Shown in pieces: positions 17,512-23,905 of a stretch of 64,000 nucleotides of DNA. Location of the stretch: contig JAEEQS010000006.1 in the NCBI GenBank assembly GCA_016285455.1, positions 62,001 through 126,000 of the forward strand, given 5' to 3'. Positions within the stretch are counted from its first letter, which is position 1, and every line of letters begins with the position of its first letter. The notes under the pieces were generated by a model that was not told where the DNA came from, did not search any database, and saw only the letters and a program-made list of their open reading frames with translations. Source of the stretch: Bacteroidales bacterium. GTDB taxonomy: Bacteria; Bacteroidota; Bacteroidia; Bacteroidales; UBA932. A program made the translations under genes and the position numbers.

Positions 17512-20064
17512 CTATAGCAATGCTTTTAATATCTCAAAAGAGGTGAGATCGTCCCGGAGGTTAATATTATCAAGACCCATATTAAGCTCTACTGTCAGAA
17601 CATGATGCTCCTCTTCCTGAATAGAACGGAGTAATTTTTCTAATGTAATACGATCTATTCCAAACTGCCGATAAATACCCTCTGTTTGGTTATCATTATA
17701 AAACTCTGAAACAGTTAGAGATTTACGTCCCTGTTTCTCCGCATATTTGTAAAGAGAGTATGCTACAGCAACCATTGAAAGCTCATGGTAAGTTTCGCGT
17801 TTAACAGTATCAACCGTTTTCCCTTTGACACGGATAAGACCTTGCTTTAATTCATCACCAATTATGGTTTCTTCTCCGATGCCAAACATATTGCAGAGAG
17901 CACCAACCGGATTTGCAAGAGTGTTCTTGGCAATGTTTTCAAATTGCATCTGCATCATTTCCAAAATATCTGGTTTTGTATACTCTCTATTAAAATGAAT
18001 TGTAGAAGTATAGAATTTGATAGCCTGAGAATTCTCGGATAAATTAATCCATAGAATTTCCCAGATGGTCTTTGGATTATCAAGATACTTCTGCCTCAAT
18101 ACGTCTCCAAGAGGGGAAATAACCTTGTCTTTAGAATCAAGGATTTCACATTCTCTAAACCAATTTACGCATGCTGGTATCATCTTGGTTCCAAGTTGAT
18201 TATCGCCTTTAAAGAAGGTCCGATAATTTGAAAAGAATTCACTAATCCACTTATCCTTTAATCCGAAAGTAGAGTAGCGATCTATTCCAGAGGTTGCCAT
18301 TGTCTTGTTTTTTTTAATAAGTGATTCTGATATATTAATCGAGTTCGCCATAATGCATCCACGATTCTTGAAAGTGAGGCACTTCTTGCACTGAATGCAC
18401 TTTTGACCGTTGATTTTTACTATAGGTGTAACAACAAGAGCTCCTGACGGGCATTCAACTTCACAAACTTCACAATGGATGCAGTAAGTTGTCTTATATA
18501 ATACGCGCTTGATTAACCCTTGAAAAATAACATTATCTCCAACATTCTGTATTAAAACCGTCGTTTTTTCTTTCTTTGTTATTATGTGCAGAGGATAAGA
18601 ATTATGAAGGTAATCAATGGCTCCAGAAAAGCTTTCATCAGTTGAATCAATAATAGAAATCTTTCCCAAAGGTTTAAGCCAAGTTAATAGATTCTCCTTG
18701 GGCGAAATAAGCTCTGCTTTAAAGTCTGGAGAAGTGGTAATAAATTGAACTGATGAACCTTCTGTATTTGAGGTTTTCCCTCCTGCACGAAGTTTCCAGT
18801 TGCCGCTTTTGATATAATCATCCTTTTCTTTCTTTGTATGTATAGAAAGCGCATCTGTCATCTTGTACAAGTAATCCACAAACGGCTTGATAGCTTCAGG
18901 ATACTTTTTTGACACCAAAAATTCTGACCAATCTGATGAGAATGGGCAAAGGGAACAGCCAACTCTTGAAAAGCCTTCTCGATAAGCATGGTTGAAGGGA
19001 ATATTACGAAGTAGGATATAGAGATAGATTTCTGTTGAGTTCCAATCAAGGATAGGACGAGCATTGATCACATTATTGTGTTTTACCCCTTTTCCAAGTC
19101 TCTGATATTGGGCGCGTCTGTCACTTTCCTCTGCTCTAACACCCTCAAAAGCAAGGACAATTGGCTGTTTGTCGAGTGCAGCTATTTCCTTTAGTTTTCT
19201 ATAGAGGGGGGCTGTCTTCATAACACCACAACACCAACGATGCATTCTGCTTGGAGAGCCAAGTTTTTCCCAATATGATATAACATTCTGCTCGTTCTCA
19301 GCTGAATAAAACTTTAGATTGGGATATTGAGGATGATAATAATCTTCAAGTTCTTTATATAGGCTTAATGAAGTGGGGAGTTCATAACCTGTATCCGAGT
19401 AAATAACTAAAAAATCTTCGCTAGGAACTACTCTTGCAACGAGATCGAGTACAACCTGCGAATCTTTGCCACCAGAAAATGATGCAATAAAAAGATCAAC
19501 CTTGCTGCTCAAAATAGGAGCCTTGCCTTGAGCTTCTGCCTCTGACAACGGCATTACATCGAAACTATCGCATTCTTCTTTTACAACGACATGTTCTTCC
19601 TTTGTCTTTTTCCCGAGTCTTTGAGCAAGTTGTTGGAAATCAATATCAGGATTCAGCTCAGTTATTTTTCGTAGTCCTTTATACCTGCGATAAGTTTGAT
19701 TAATAAAATCCATAGCCTCATGCTCCAGCAGGAAAATGGAATCTTCATTCATCTTCCGCAAGTATTCAATATCTATGGGAACTATTGATAAGTGTTCTTT
19801 TCCAGGCACTATTTGGATAGAAGGAGCATCAAAGATATTACCACCTTTGATTTCCATAACAACCTCACCATTATAAAAATATCTCCTATCGCATGCCCAC
19901 ATCAAAGGATTTTTACTTTCCGGATAAATCCAACCCATTTTATTAAGACCGAGAAGATTCAGTTCCTCGAAAAAAACGGGACGTGGAGACACGTTAAGGG
20001 CCTCTCCCTTAGAAGACATTGTAAGCCTTACAGTATTTTTCTTATCCCAAATAACCTTAAACAC
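17512..20064 (-). CDS. brxP: BREX type 4 protein BrxP: PAPS-reductase/DndC-like with ferredoxin module
   Basis: First gene of the operon, 850 residues. The PAPS-reductase/DndC-type domain has the PP-loop SFSGGKDS at 195-202, HRWCCG at 275-280, FEGVRAEESDRR at 307-317 and GCSLCP at 369-374. Cysteines 278/279 and 370/373 resemble the Fe-S ligands of DndC-type enzymes. A two-cluster ferredoxin-like segment follows, with C528, C531, C534, C538 and then C556, C559, C562 and C570. The C-terminal 250 residues begin 'DRYSTFGLKDKWISEFF', which fits the DUF4007-type domain seen with DndC relatives. DndC homologues activate DNA for sulfur insertion (phosphorothioation). Whether BrxP modifies DNA is inference. 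No desulfurase, DndB/D/E or Ssp gene is nearby. Confidence 0.88.
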   Translation of the reverse strand: MFKVIWDKKNTVRLTMSSKGEALNVSPRPVFFEELNLLGLNKMGWIYPESKNPLMWACDRRYFYNGEVVMEIKGGNIFDAPSIQIVPGKEHLSIVPIDIEYLRKMNEDSIFLLEHEAMDFINQTYRRYKGLRKITELNPDIDFQQLAQRLGKKTKEEHVVVKEECDSFDVMPLSEAEAQGKAPILSSKVDLFIASFSGGKDSQVVLDLVARVVPSEDFLVIYSDTGYELPTSLSLYKELEDYYHPQYPNLKFYSAENEQNVISYWEKLGSPSRMHRWCCGVMKTAPLYRKLKEIAALDKQPIVLAFEGVRAEESDRRAQYQRLGKGVKHNNVINARPILDWNSTEIYLYILLRNIPFNHAYREGFSRVGCSLCPFSSDWSEFLVSKKYPEAIKPFVDYLYKMTDALSIHTKKEKDDYIKSGNWKLRAGGKTSNTEGSSVQFITTSPDFKAELISPKENLLTWLKPLGKISIIDSTDESFSGAIDYLHNSYPLHIITKKEKTTVLIQNVGDNVIFQGLIKRVLYKTTYCIHCEVCEVECPSGALVVTPIVKINGQKCIQCKKCLTFKNRGCIMANSINISESLIKKNKTMATSGIDRYSTFGLKDKWISEFFSNYRTFFKGDNQLGTKMIPACVNWFRECEILDSKDKVISPLGDVLRQKYLDNPKTIWEILWINLSENSQAIKFYTSTIHFNREYTKPDILEMMQMQFENIAKNTLANPVGALCNMFGIGEETIIGDELKQGLIRVKGKTVDTVKRETYHELSMVAVAYSLYKYAEKQGRKSLTVSEFYNDNQTEGIYRQFGIDRITLEKLLRSIQEEEHHVLTVELNMGLDNINLRDDLTSFEILKALL

Positions 20065-20117
20065 TTAATAATAAAAACGTTTAGCTCGAAAAACACATAA
20101 TTCAACAAATAAAAAGA

Positions 20118-20208
20118 AAGTGCGAGCCAATTAACTCATTCAGATGGTAGGCACCAGGCGAACCTGGTTCTGGACTGCCGCAAAGTGAATGAGAAATAGC
20201 TCGCACTT
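20118..20208. repeat. long imperfect inverted repeat
   Basis: AAGTGCGAGC (20118-20127) pairs with GCTCGCACTT (20199-20208). The arms extend inward imperfectly to CTCATTC/GAATGAG, and ACCAGGCGAACCTGGT forms an inner hairpin. The same GTGCGAGC word recurs at 20245-20252, so this is part of a repeat cluster. It could be a mobile non-coding repeat or a structured RNA. Confidence 0.7.
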
Positions 20209-20246
20209 CCACTATAGCGCAGGCCGAAGCCCAGGTTATAGCCAGT

Positions 20247-20318
20247 GCGAGCGTCTCGCTCTATTCTACCTTTGCTTGAATTGTCCAGATTCACCATCGT
20301 AGAATAGCGTTAAACGCT
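20247..20318. repeat. REP-like inverted pair (REPIN/BIME-like)
   Basis: Two short hairpins face away from each other, each bordered by the same word. On the minus strand GTAGAATA is followed by a GCGAG/CTCGC hairpin (20247-20259, with CTAC at 20266-20269). On the plus strand GTAGAATA (20299-20306) is followed by the palindrome AGCGTT-A-AACGCT (20306-20318). A GTAG tetranucleotide next to an imperfect palindrome, in inverted pairs, is the layout of REP sequences moved by RAYT (Y1) transposases. No transposase is present in the window. Confidence 0.6.
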
Positions 20319-20491
20319 TTCTTTCATTATGTCTGCAAGATGAGAATATGCATCAACTGAAATCGGTGAATACACAATCTCCCAAAAATGCTATCAAATA
20401 TACCAAAAGAAAGGTACAATTCCAAGATTTGCCGGTACAATCCTGGAATAGCAATGTGTTATTTGATTGTATGTTTGAGTTTTTGTTTGAA

Positions 20492-20902
20492 CTACTGGAG
20501 CTTGAAGATTACCGGAAAGACATAGGTTACGGCAACGGGTTCTCCTTTGTGGCGGGCAGGCTTCCATTTAGGGGAAGAAGATATTACGCGGAGGGCTTCT
20601 TTGTCTAGGCTGGGATCAACGCCGCGCAGGACTTTGGCGTCTTTGAGAGTACCGTCCTTGTCTATGGTGAACTGGATGGTTACCCTGCCCTGGATGCCGC
20701 TTTCCCTAGCAATCTGAGGATATTGGATGTGGGCGTAAACCCATTTTGCAAAGTCTGAGTCAACAACTATCGTTTCCTGAAATACAGGCTTTTCATCTAC
20801 ATCGTTGAAGTTCATTGGCCTTGTCTGGGCAAAGGCCTTGCTCTGGCCTGCAAGAAGCAGGGCGCTCAGTGCAACTGTTGCAGCAACAAACAGCTTTTTC
20901 AT
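20492..20902 (-). CDS. secreted TonB C-terminal-domain protein
   Basis: A 136-residue protein with an N-terminal signal peptide (MKKLFVAATVALSALLLAG...FAQ). The rest is one TonB C-terminal fold: 'VYAHIQYPQIARESGIQGRVTIQFTIDKDGTLKDAKVLRGVDPSLDKEALRVI' and 'WKPARHKGEPVAVTYVFPV'. It lacks the membrane anchor and proline-rich spacer of a full energy transducer, so it may be a free periplasmic domain or an anchor-cleaved paralogue. A duplicated promoter block lies immediately upstream. Confidence 0.85.
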   Translation of the reverse strand: MKKLFVAATVALSALLLAGQSKAFAQTRPMNFNDVDEKPVFQETIVVDSDFAKWVYAHIQYPQIARESGIQGRVTIQFTIDKDGTLKDAKVLRGVDPSLDKEALRVISSSPKWKPARHKGEPVAVTYVFPVIFKLQ

Positions 20903-20940
20903 AATGCTATGCTTTATTTGTATTATTCTACGATTTACTT

Positions 20941-21060
20941 GCGGTTACCAAATTTAGCAAAAAATATGGATTGTACGGATGATTCCAGAATCGTAAATAA
21001 ATGAGGGAGAAAGTTTCGGGAGATGGAGAGATTGAGATATGCGGGGTTTATATTTGCGTT
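20941..21060. repeat. promoter block, copy A (copy B at 21951-22070)
   Basis: Aligns without gaps to 21951-22070 (offset exactly 1010): about 87 of 120 positions match by eye, with 51 of the first 60. Both copies hold a minus-strand -7 box TAAATTTG (here 20949-20956), the short palindrome GATTC-CA-GAATC (here 20981-20992), and a plus-strand -7 box TATATTTG (here 21049-21056). This copy sits between the TonB-C gene and the XRE gene, which point away from each other. Confidence 0.75.
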
Positions 21061-21067
21061 CAATAGT

Positions 21068-21098
21068 TTTGAATTATTAACTTTTATGCTTATTTTTG
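21068..21098 (+). promoter_or_regulatory. promoter of the XRE regulator
   Basis: TTTG (21068-21071), 19 bases, TATTTTTG (21091-21098): an exact Bacteroidota -33/-7 pair, 27 bases before the ATG at 21126. Confidence 0.75.
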
Positions 21099-21125
21099 CA
21101 AGGACGATTTATGGAAAGATAACAT

Positions 21126-21395
21126 ATGAAAAAGAGTAACAAGATACTAGAAGAAATACGAGAGGGTATTTCCCCTGAAATGAAACTGCAAATGGAATTG
21201 TCTGTTGCCATTGCAAACAAGGTCTATGACATTCTTGAGAAAAAGGGAATGTCTCAGAAAGACTTTGCTCAGCTGATTGGAAAAACGGAAACGGAAGTAA
21301 GCAGGTGGCTATCAGGGACACACAATATGACGATTGCAACAATCAGCAAGATATCTTGTGCTCTGAAAGAAGACATCATAAAAGTGCCTGCCTAG
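21126..21395 (+). CDS. XRE-family helix-turn-helix regulator, antitoxin-like
   Basis: An 89-residue protein with a helix-turn-helix in the second half: 'LEKKGMSQKDFAQLIGKTETEVSRWLSGTHNMTIATISKISCAL'. The size and the helical lead-in (EMKLQMELSVAIANKVYDIL) resemble HigA/MqsA-like antitoxins of type II toxin-antitoxin pairs. No toxin ORF lies directly before it, and the gene after it is an unrelated carbonic anhydrase on the other strand. It is therefore an orphan antitoxin or a small stand-alone regulator, with its own consensus promoter. Its target is unknown; the palindromes in the neighbouring duplicated blocks are possible operators. Confidence 0.8.
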   Translation: MKKSNKILEEIREGISPEMKLQMELSVAIANKVYDILEKKGMSQKDFAQLIGKTETEVSRWLSGTHNMTIATISKISCALKEDIIKVPA

Positions 21396-21406
21396 TCTAG
21401 TTGTGG

Positions 21407-21943
21407 CTATTTAACTTCAGACAAGGCGCCTGTTACAGAATCTATGATGAAGCCGCGGACTACAACATCCTTGGGCACAAGCGGATGGGTTACAATCGCT
21501 GAGACAGTGTTGCGGACAGAAGCTTCCGTATCGTGGAACCCCTCCAGCCATTGCTCAACGCCCTTGGTTTCCCACTCGGCAAGGGTTTCTTCAGCAACTC
21601 CCCTCTCCAGCATATGCGGCCTGAAGTCACCGTAGCTCATATGGCAGGCTCCGCAGGTTGAGTGATGCACCACCATCACTTCCTCCACGCCCAGCTCATA
21701 AATTGCAACCAGCAGAGAACGTATGGCAGAATCTGTCTCAGACAGAACAAGCCCGCCGGCATTCTTGATGATCTTGGCGTCTCCGTTCCTCAGCCCAAGC
21801 GCTTTTGGAAGCAGCTCTGTAAGCCTGGTATCCATACAAGTCAGTACAGCCAGTTTCTTGGACGGGTACTTGTCCGTGACATACGGCTCATACTCCTTGT
21901 CAGCCACAAACTTTTTGTTGTATAAAAGTATTTCCTCTATCAT
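21407..21943 (-). CDS. beta-class carbonic anhydrase
   Basis: Interconverts CO2 and bicarbonate in the cytoplasm. The zinc ligands and catalytic dyad are visible as CMDTR (Cys and Asp-Arg) and HHSTCGAC (His and Cys). The product is 178 residues from the ATG at 21943. The longer frame begins at a TTG inside the upstream promoter block, with a -7 box TAAATTTG at 21959-21966 on the minus strand, so the shorter start is preferred. It fits the small beta-CA subgroup of about 180 residues. Confidence 0.92.
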   Translation of the reverse strand: MIEEILLYNKKFVADKEYEPYVTDKYPSKKLAVLTCMDTRLTELLPKALGLRNGDAKIIKNAGGLVLSETDSAIRSLLVAIYELGVEEVMVVHHSTCGACHMSYGDFRPHMLERGVAEETLAEWETKGVEQWLEGFHDTEASVRNTVSAIVTHPLVPKDVVVRGFIIDSVTGALSEVK

Positions 21944-21950
21944 AATTATT

Positions 21951-22070
21951 GCGTTTACCAAATTTAGCAAAAAATGCGGATTGTGTTGATAATTCCAGAA
22001 TCGTCAAAAAGTGAAAGGGATTGTTTGGGAAGGCGGAAAGAGTTAGGTCTTGGGATGTTATATTTGACGG
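21951..22070. repeat. promoter block, copy B
   Basis: Second copy of the block at 20941-21060, in the same orientation. It again lies between a minus-strand gene (carbonic anhydrase) and a plus-strand gene (DUF1016 nuclease). It keeps both -7 boxes (minus 21959-21966, plus TATATTTG 22059-22066) and the ATTC-CA-GAAT palindrome near 21992-22001. The inner half is more diverged than the two ends. Confidence 0.75.
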
Positions 22071-22090
22071 ACACTGTTAAGAGAAAAGAT

Positions 22091-23131
22091 ATGAAGAAGA
22101 CGGGAATAATAGATCCGGAATATTTACAGTGGATCAAAGAACTGAGTTTGCGTTATCGCAGAGGACAAATCAAAGCTGCGGTCAAAGTCAATCAGGAAAT
22201 GCTCCGGTATTACTGGGATCTTGGAAAAGACATTGTTCAAAGGGATGCCGAGAATAAATATGGAAGTGGTTTCTTTAATGTACTTAGCCGTGATTTGAAG
22301 GCATCATTAGGTTTAAGCAAGGGGTTTTCTCCTACAACCCTTAAGTATGCAAAATATTTCTATTGTCTTTATTCTCAGGCTCTTGAAAATCGTCAGCAAG
22401 TTGCTGACGATTTGGATTCTATTTTTATAATCCCCTGGTCACAGCAAATGGTTATTATTGACAAGACAAAAGGAGATATAAACAAAGCTCTGTTTTTCAT
22501 AAAGAAAACAATTGAGAATGGATGGAGCAGAAGTACACTGCTGAACTTTCTTGATACTGATTTATATAAACGGTCTCAACATACGTTAACGAACTTCGAG
22601 AGGACTCTTCCAAAGGAAAACAGCGATCTGGCTTCAGAGATAATGAAAGATCCATATAGTTTTGCTTTTACGGGTATACTTGAACCCTACAATGAACATA
22701 AACTTAAGAACTCCTTGATAGACAACATCTCTCAATTCTTGGTGGAACTGGGGACCGGATTTGCGTATGTAGGCAAAGAGTACCGTCTTCAAATCGGTGA
22801 CCATGAAAGATTTCTTGATCTTTTGTTTTATAACCTCAAGCTGTCTTGTTATGTGGTAATTGAAGTCAAAATAGGAAAACTGGATTTTGGAGATATCGGG
22901 CAACTTGGCGGATATGTAGTAGCATGCAATCACCTGCTCCGAAAGCCAGGCAGGGATAATCCGACGATAGGTCTTTTGATATGCAAAGAAAAAGACAATT
23001 TGATAGCGCAATATGCTCTAGAAGCCAGCAATCAGCCCATAGGAATTTCTGAGTATGAGTTGGCAAAACTGTATCCTGAGAAAATAGAAGGAACTATTCC
23101 GACCATTGAAGAAATGAAGGCTAAACTATAA
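22091..23131 (+). CDS. DUF1016/YhcG-type PD-(D/E)xK nuclease-family protein
   Basis: A 346-residue member of the YhcG/DUF1016 family. The N-terminal domain (YRRGQIKAAVKVNQEMLRYYWDLGKDIV) is the helical DUF1016_N part. The C-terminal domain carries the PD-(D/E)xK nuclease pattern (ERFLDLLFYN ... YVVIEVKIGK). The family's function is unresolved, and it often lies near mobile or restriction genes. The ATG at 22091 is chosen because it follows the -7 box at 22059-22066 and matches the usual family N-terminus; the longer frame from 21974 would start within the promoter repeat. A 27-bp palindrome (22387-22413) lies inside the coding region, encoding RQQVADDL at about residues 100-107, and two more palindromes follow the stop. 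Confidence 0.88.
   Translation: MKKTGIIDPEYLQWIKELSLRYRRGQIKAAVKVNQEMLRYYWDLGKDIVQRDAENKYGSGFFNVLSRDLKASLGLSKGFSPTTLKYAKYFYCLYSQALENRQQVADDLDSIFIIPWSQQMVIIDKTKGDINKALFFIKKTIENGWSRSTLLNFLDTDLYKRSQHTLTNFERTLPKENSDLASEIMKDPYSFAFTGILEPYNEHKLKNSLIDNISQFLVELGTGFAYVGKEYRLQIGDHERFLDLLFYNLKLSCYVVIEVKIGKLDFGDIGQLGGYVVACNHLLRKPGRDNPTIGLLICKEKDNLIAQYALEASNQPIGISEYELAKLYPEKIEGTIPTIEEMKAKL
22387..22413. repeat. palindrome 1, inside the DUF1016 gene
   Basis: Arms of 13 bases around one central G, with core AGCAAGTTGCT. It belongs to a family of five palindromes between 22387 and 23886 that share RCAANTTGY at the centre but have different outer arms. Confidence 0.85.
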
Positions 23132-23132
23132 C

Positions 23133-23157
23133 TTGAGGTCGCAATTTGCGACCTCAA
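23133..23157. repeat. palindrome 2, directly after the DUF1016 stop
   Basis: Perfect 12-base arms around one central T, with core CGCAATTTGCG. It starts two bases after the stop codon. It may serve as a transcript-end hairpin, but no T-run follows. Confidence 0.85.
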
Positions 23158-23169
23158 ACTGACAACCGG

Positions 23170-23200
23170 AATTGGATGTCACAAATTGTGACATCCAATT
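23170..23200. repeat. palindrome 3
   Basis: Perfect 15-base arms around one central A, with core CACAAATTGTG. It lies only 12 bases after palindrome 2 and has unrelated outer arms (AATTGGATGT), so it is not a tandem copy. Confidence 0.85.
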
Positions 23201-23250
23201 AGTGAACCATATGGAAAAAGCCCAAAAATCGTGGATTGAATTTAATAAAG

Positions 23251-23281
23251 TTGCAAGACGGTAGGATTTTTACTACCTTTG
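23251..23281 (+). promoter_or_regulatory. promoter of the HicB-like gene
   Basis: TTG (23251-23253), 20 bases, TACCTTTG (23274-23281): a good Bacteroidota promoter, 42 bases before the ATG. Confidence 0.65.
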
Positions 23282-23323
23282 AATCGTTGACATCAGGGTG
23301 CTTGCAGAAAGTAATTTGAATCT

Positions 23324-23731
23324 ATGAAGAAGGTTAAAGTATTGATAGAAATGGGTAGAGATGGATTGTTTGCTGCTTATATGGATGACACCCATCTTAG
23401 TTACAGTTGCCTTGGAACAGGAAAGACAGTGAAGGAAACCATTGAGGATTTCAAGAAAGGCTATGAAGCAATGAAGAAGTATTATCAAGAATCCGGTAAG
23501 GAGTTTGAGGAGGTAGAGTTTTCATTCTATTACGCCAATACCGTTACTTTCCTTCACGCGTTGAAAGATCTCTTCAAGCTTGAAGGCATATCCAAGGTTA
23601 CAGGAGTCAATGCCGCTCAATTAGGGCATTATATACAAGGAGTCAAAAAACCGTCCGCTTCTACGGAAAAGAAGATTCAGGAAGGAGTTCTGCGCAGCCT
23701 GTCTGAAATGCAGGATATCAAGTTCAGATAG
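23324..23731 (+). CDS. HicB-family antitoxin-like protein
   Basis: A 135-residue protein. The N-terminal half is HicB-like (MKKVKVLIEMGRDGLFAAYM ... GTGKTVKETIEDFKKGYEAM). The C-terminal half is a helix-turn-helix (LFKLEGISKVTGVNAAQLGHYIQGVKKPSASTEKKIQEGV). HicB normally neutralises the small mRNA-cleaving toxin HicA encoded beside it. I find no HicA-sized ORF with a double-stranded-RNA-binding-like sequence on either side. It has its own promoter. It is either a solitary regulator or what remains of a toxin-antitoxin pair. Confidence 0.82.
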   Translation: MKKVKVLIEMGRDGLFAAYMDDTHLSYSCLGTGKTVKETIEDFKKGYEAMKKYYQESGKEFEEVEFSFYYANTVTFLHALKDLFKLEGISKVTGVNAAQLGHYIQGVKKPSASTEKKIQEGVLRSLSEMQDIKFR

Positions 23732-23741
23732 AAATACTTCT

Positions 23742-23758
23742 AGTTAGTACTGCTGCAT
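23742..23758 (+). repeat. 17-bp direct repeat, left copy
   Basis: AGTTAGTACTGCTGCAT here is identical to 24161-24177, where it forms the 3' end of the lipoprotein gene (reverse complement of its last codons). The stretch between the two copies holds a palindrome, the DUF1016 fragment and the 24-codon ORF. It may be a target duplication or recombination footprint. Confidence 0.6.
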
Positions 23759-23770
23759 TAAAGAAGATAT

Positions 23771-23797
23771 AATTTCGCCACAAGTTGTGGCGAAATT
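23771..23797. repeat. palindrome 4
   Basis: Perfect 13-base arms around one central G, with core CACAAGTTGTG. Same core type as the palindromes around the DUF1016 gene. Confidence 0.85.
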
Positions 23798-23833
23798 ACT
23801 TTCCTTTTCCATTTGGGCCTCTTTAGATCTGAG

Positions 23834-23888
23834 TATTGTCTTTATTCTCAGGCTCTTGAAAATCGTCCACAAGTTGTGGACGATTTGG
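23834..23888 (+). pseudogene. 55-bp fragment of a DUF1016 gene carrying palindrome 5
   Basis: Matches 22361-22415 of the intact DUF1016 gene at 51 of 55 positions and keeps its reading frame over this length (YCLYSQALENR.QV.DDL), but has no gene context on either side. The only four differences lie in the palindrome (23860-23886), two in each arm, and each change in the left arm is matched in the right: AGCAAGTTGCT versus CACAAGTTGTG. It is therefore a relic whose palindrome has been rewritten symmetrically. Confidence 0.8.
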
Positions 23889-23905
23889 TAGCAGTGTTAT
23901 TCGCC

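Larger units (their letters stand above)
20065..20491. other. non-coding region upstream of the BREX operon
   Basis: About 430 bases with no supportable gene. It must contain the BREX promoter, but no exact TAnnTTTG is visible on the minus strand just upstream of 20064, so the promoter may be weak or depend on an activator. The stretch holds the inverted-repeat elements at 20118-20208 and 20247-20318. A plus-strand frame from 20348 runs into the 3' end of the TonB-C gene and is a shadow. Confidence 0.6.

Noticed and set aside
10104-20064. Dnd or Ssp phosphorothioation-restriction cluster
   Set aside because: Only a DndC-like protein is present. DndA/B/D/E or SspA/B/E are absent, while PglZ, BrxC and BrxL define BREX.
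10104-20064. Type 1 or type 2 (Pgl) BREX
   Set aside because: No PglX methylase, BrxA, BrxB, PglW kinase or helicase is present. The four-gene content fits type 4.
20118-20318. Retron msr-msd RNA
   Set aside because: The hairpins and flanking repeats look suggestive, but there is no reverse transcriptase gene nearby.
20348-20608. 86-codon plus-strand ORF
   Set aside because: More than 110 bases overlap the well-supported TonB-C gene on the other strand. No start context and no recognisable sequence.
22387-23886. CRISPR-like array from the recurring palindromes
   Set aside because: Spacing is irregular, the arms differ, one copy lies inside a gene, and there are no cas genes.
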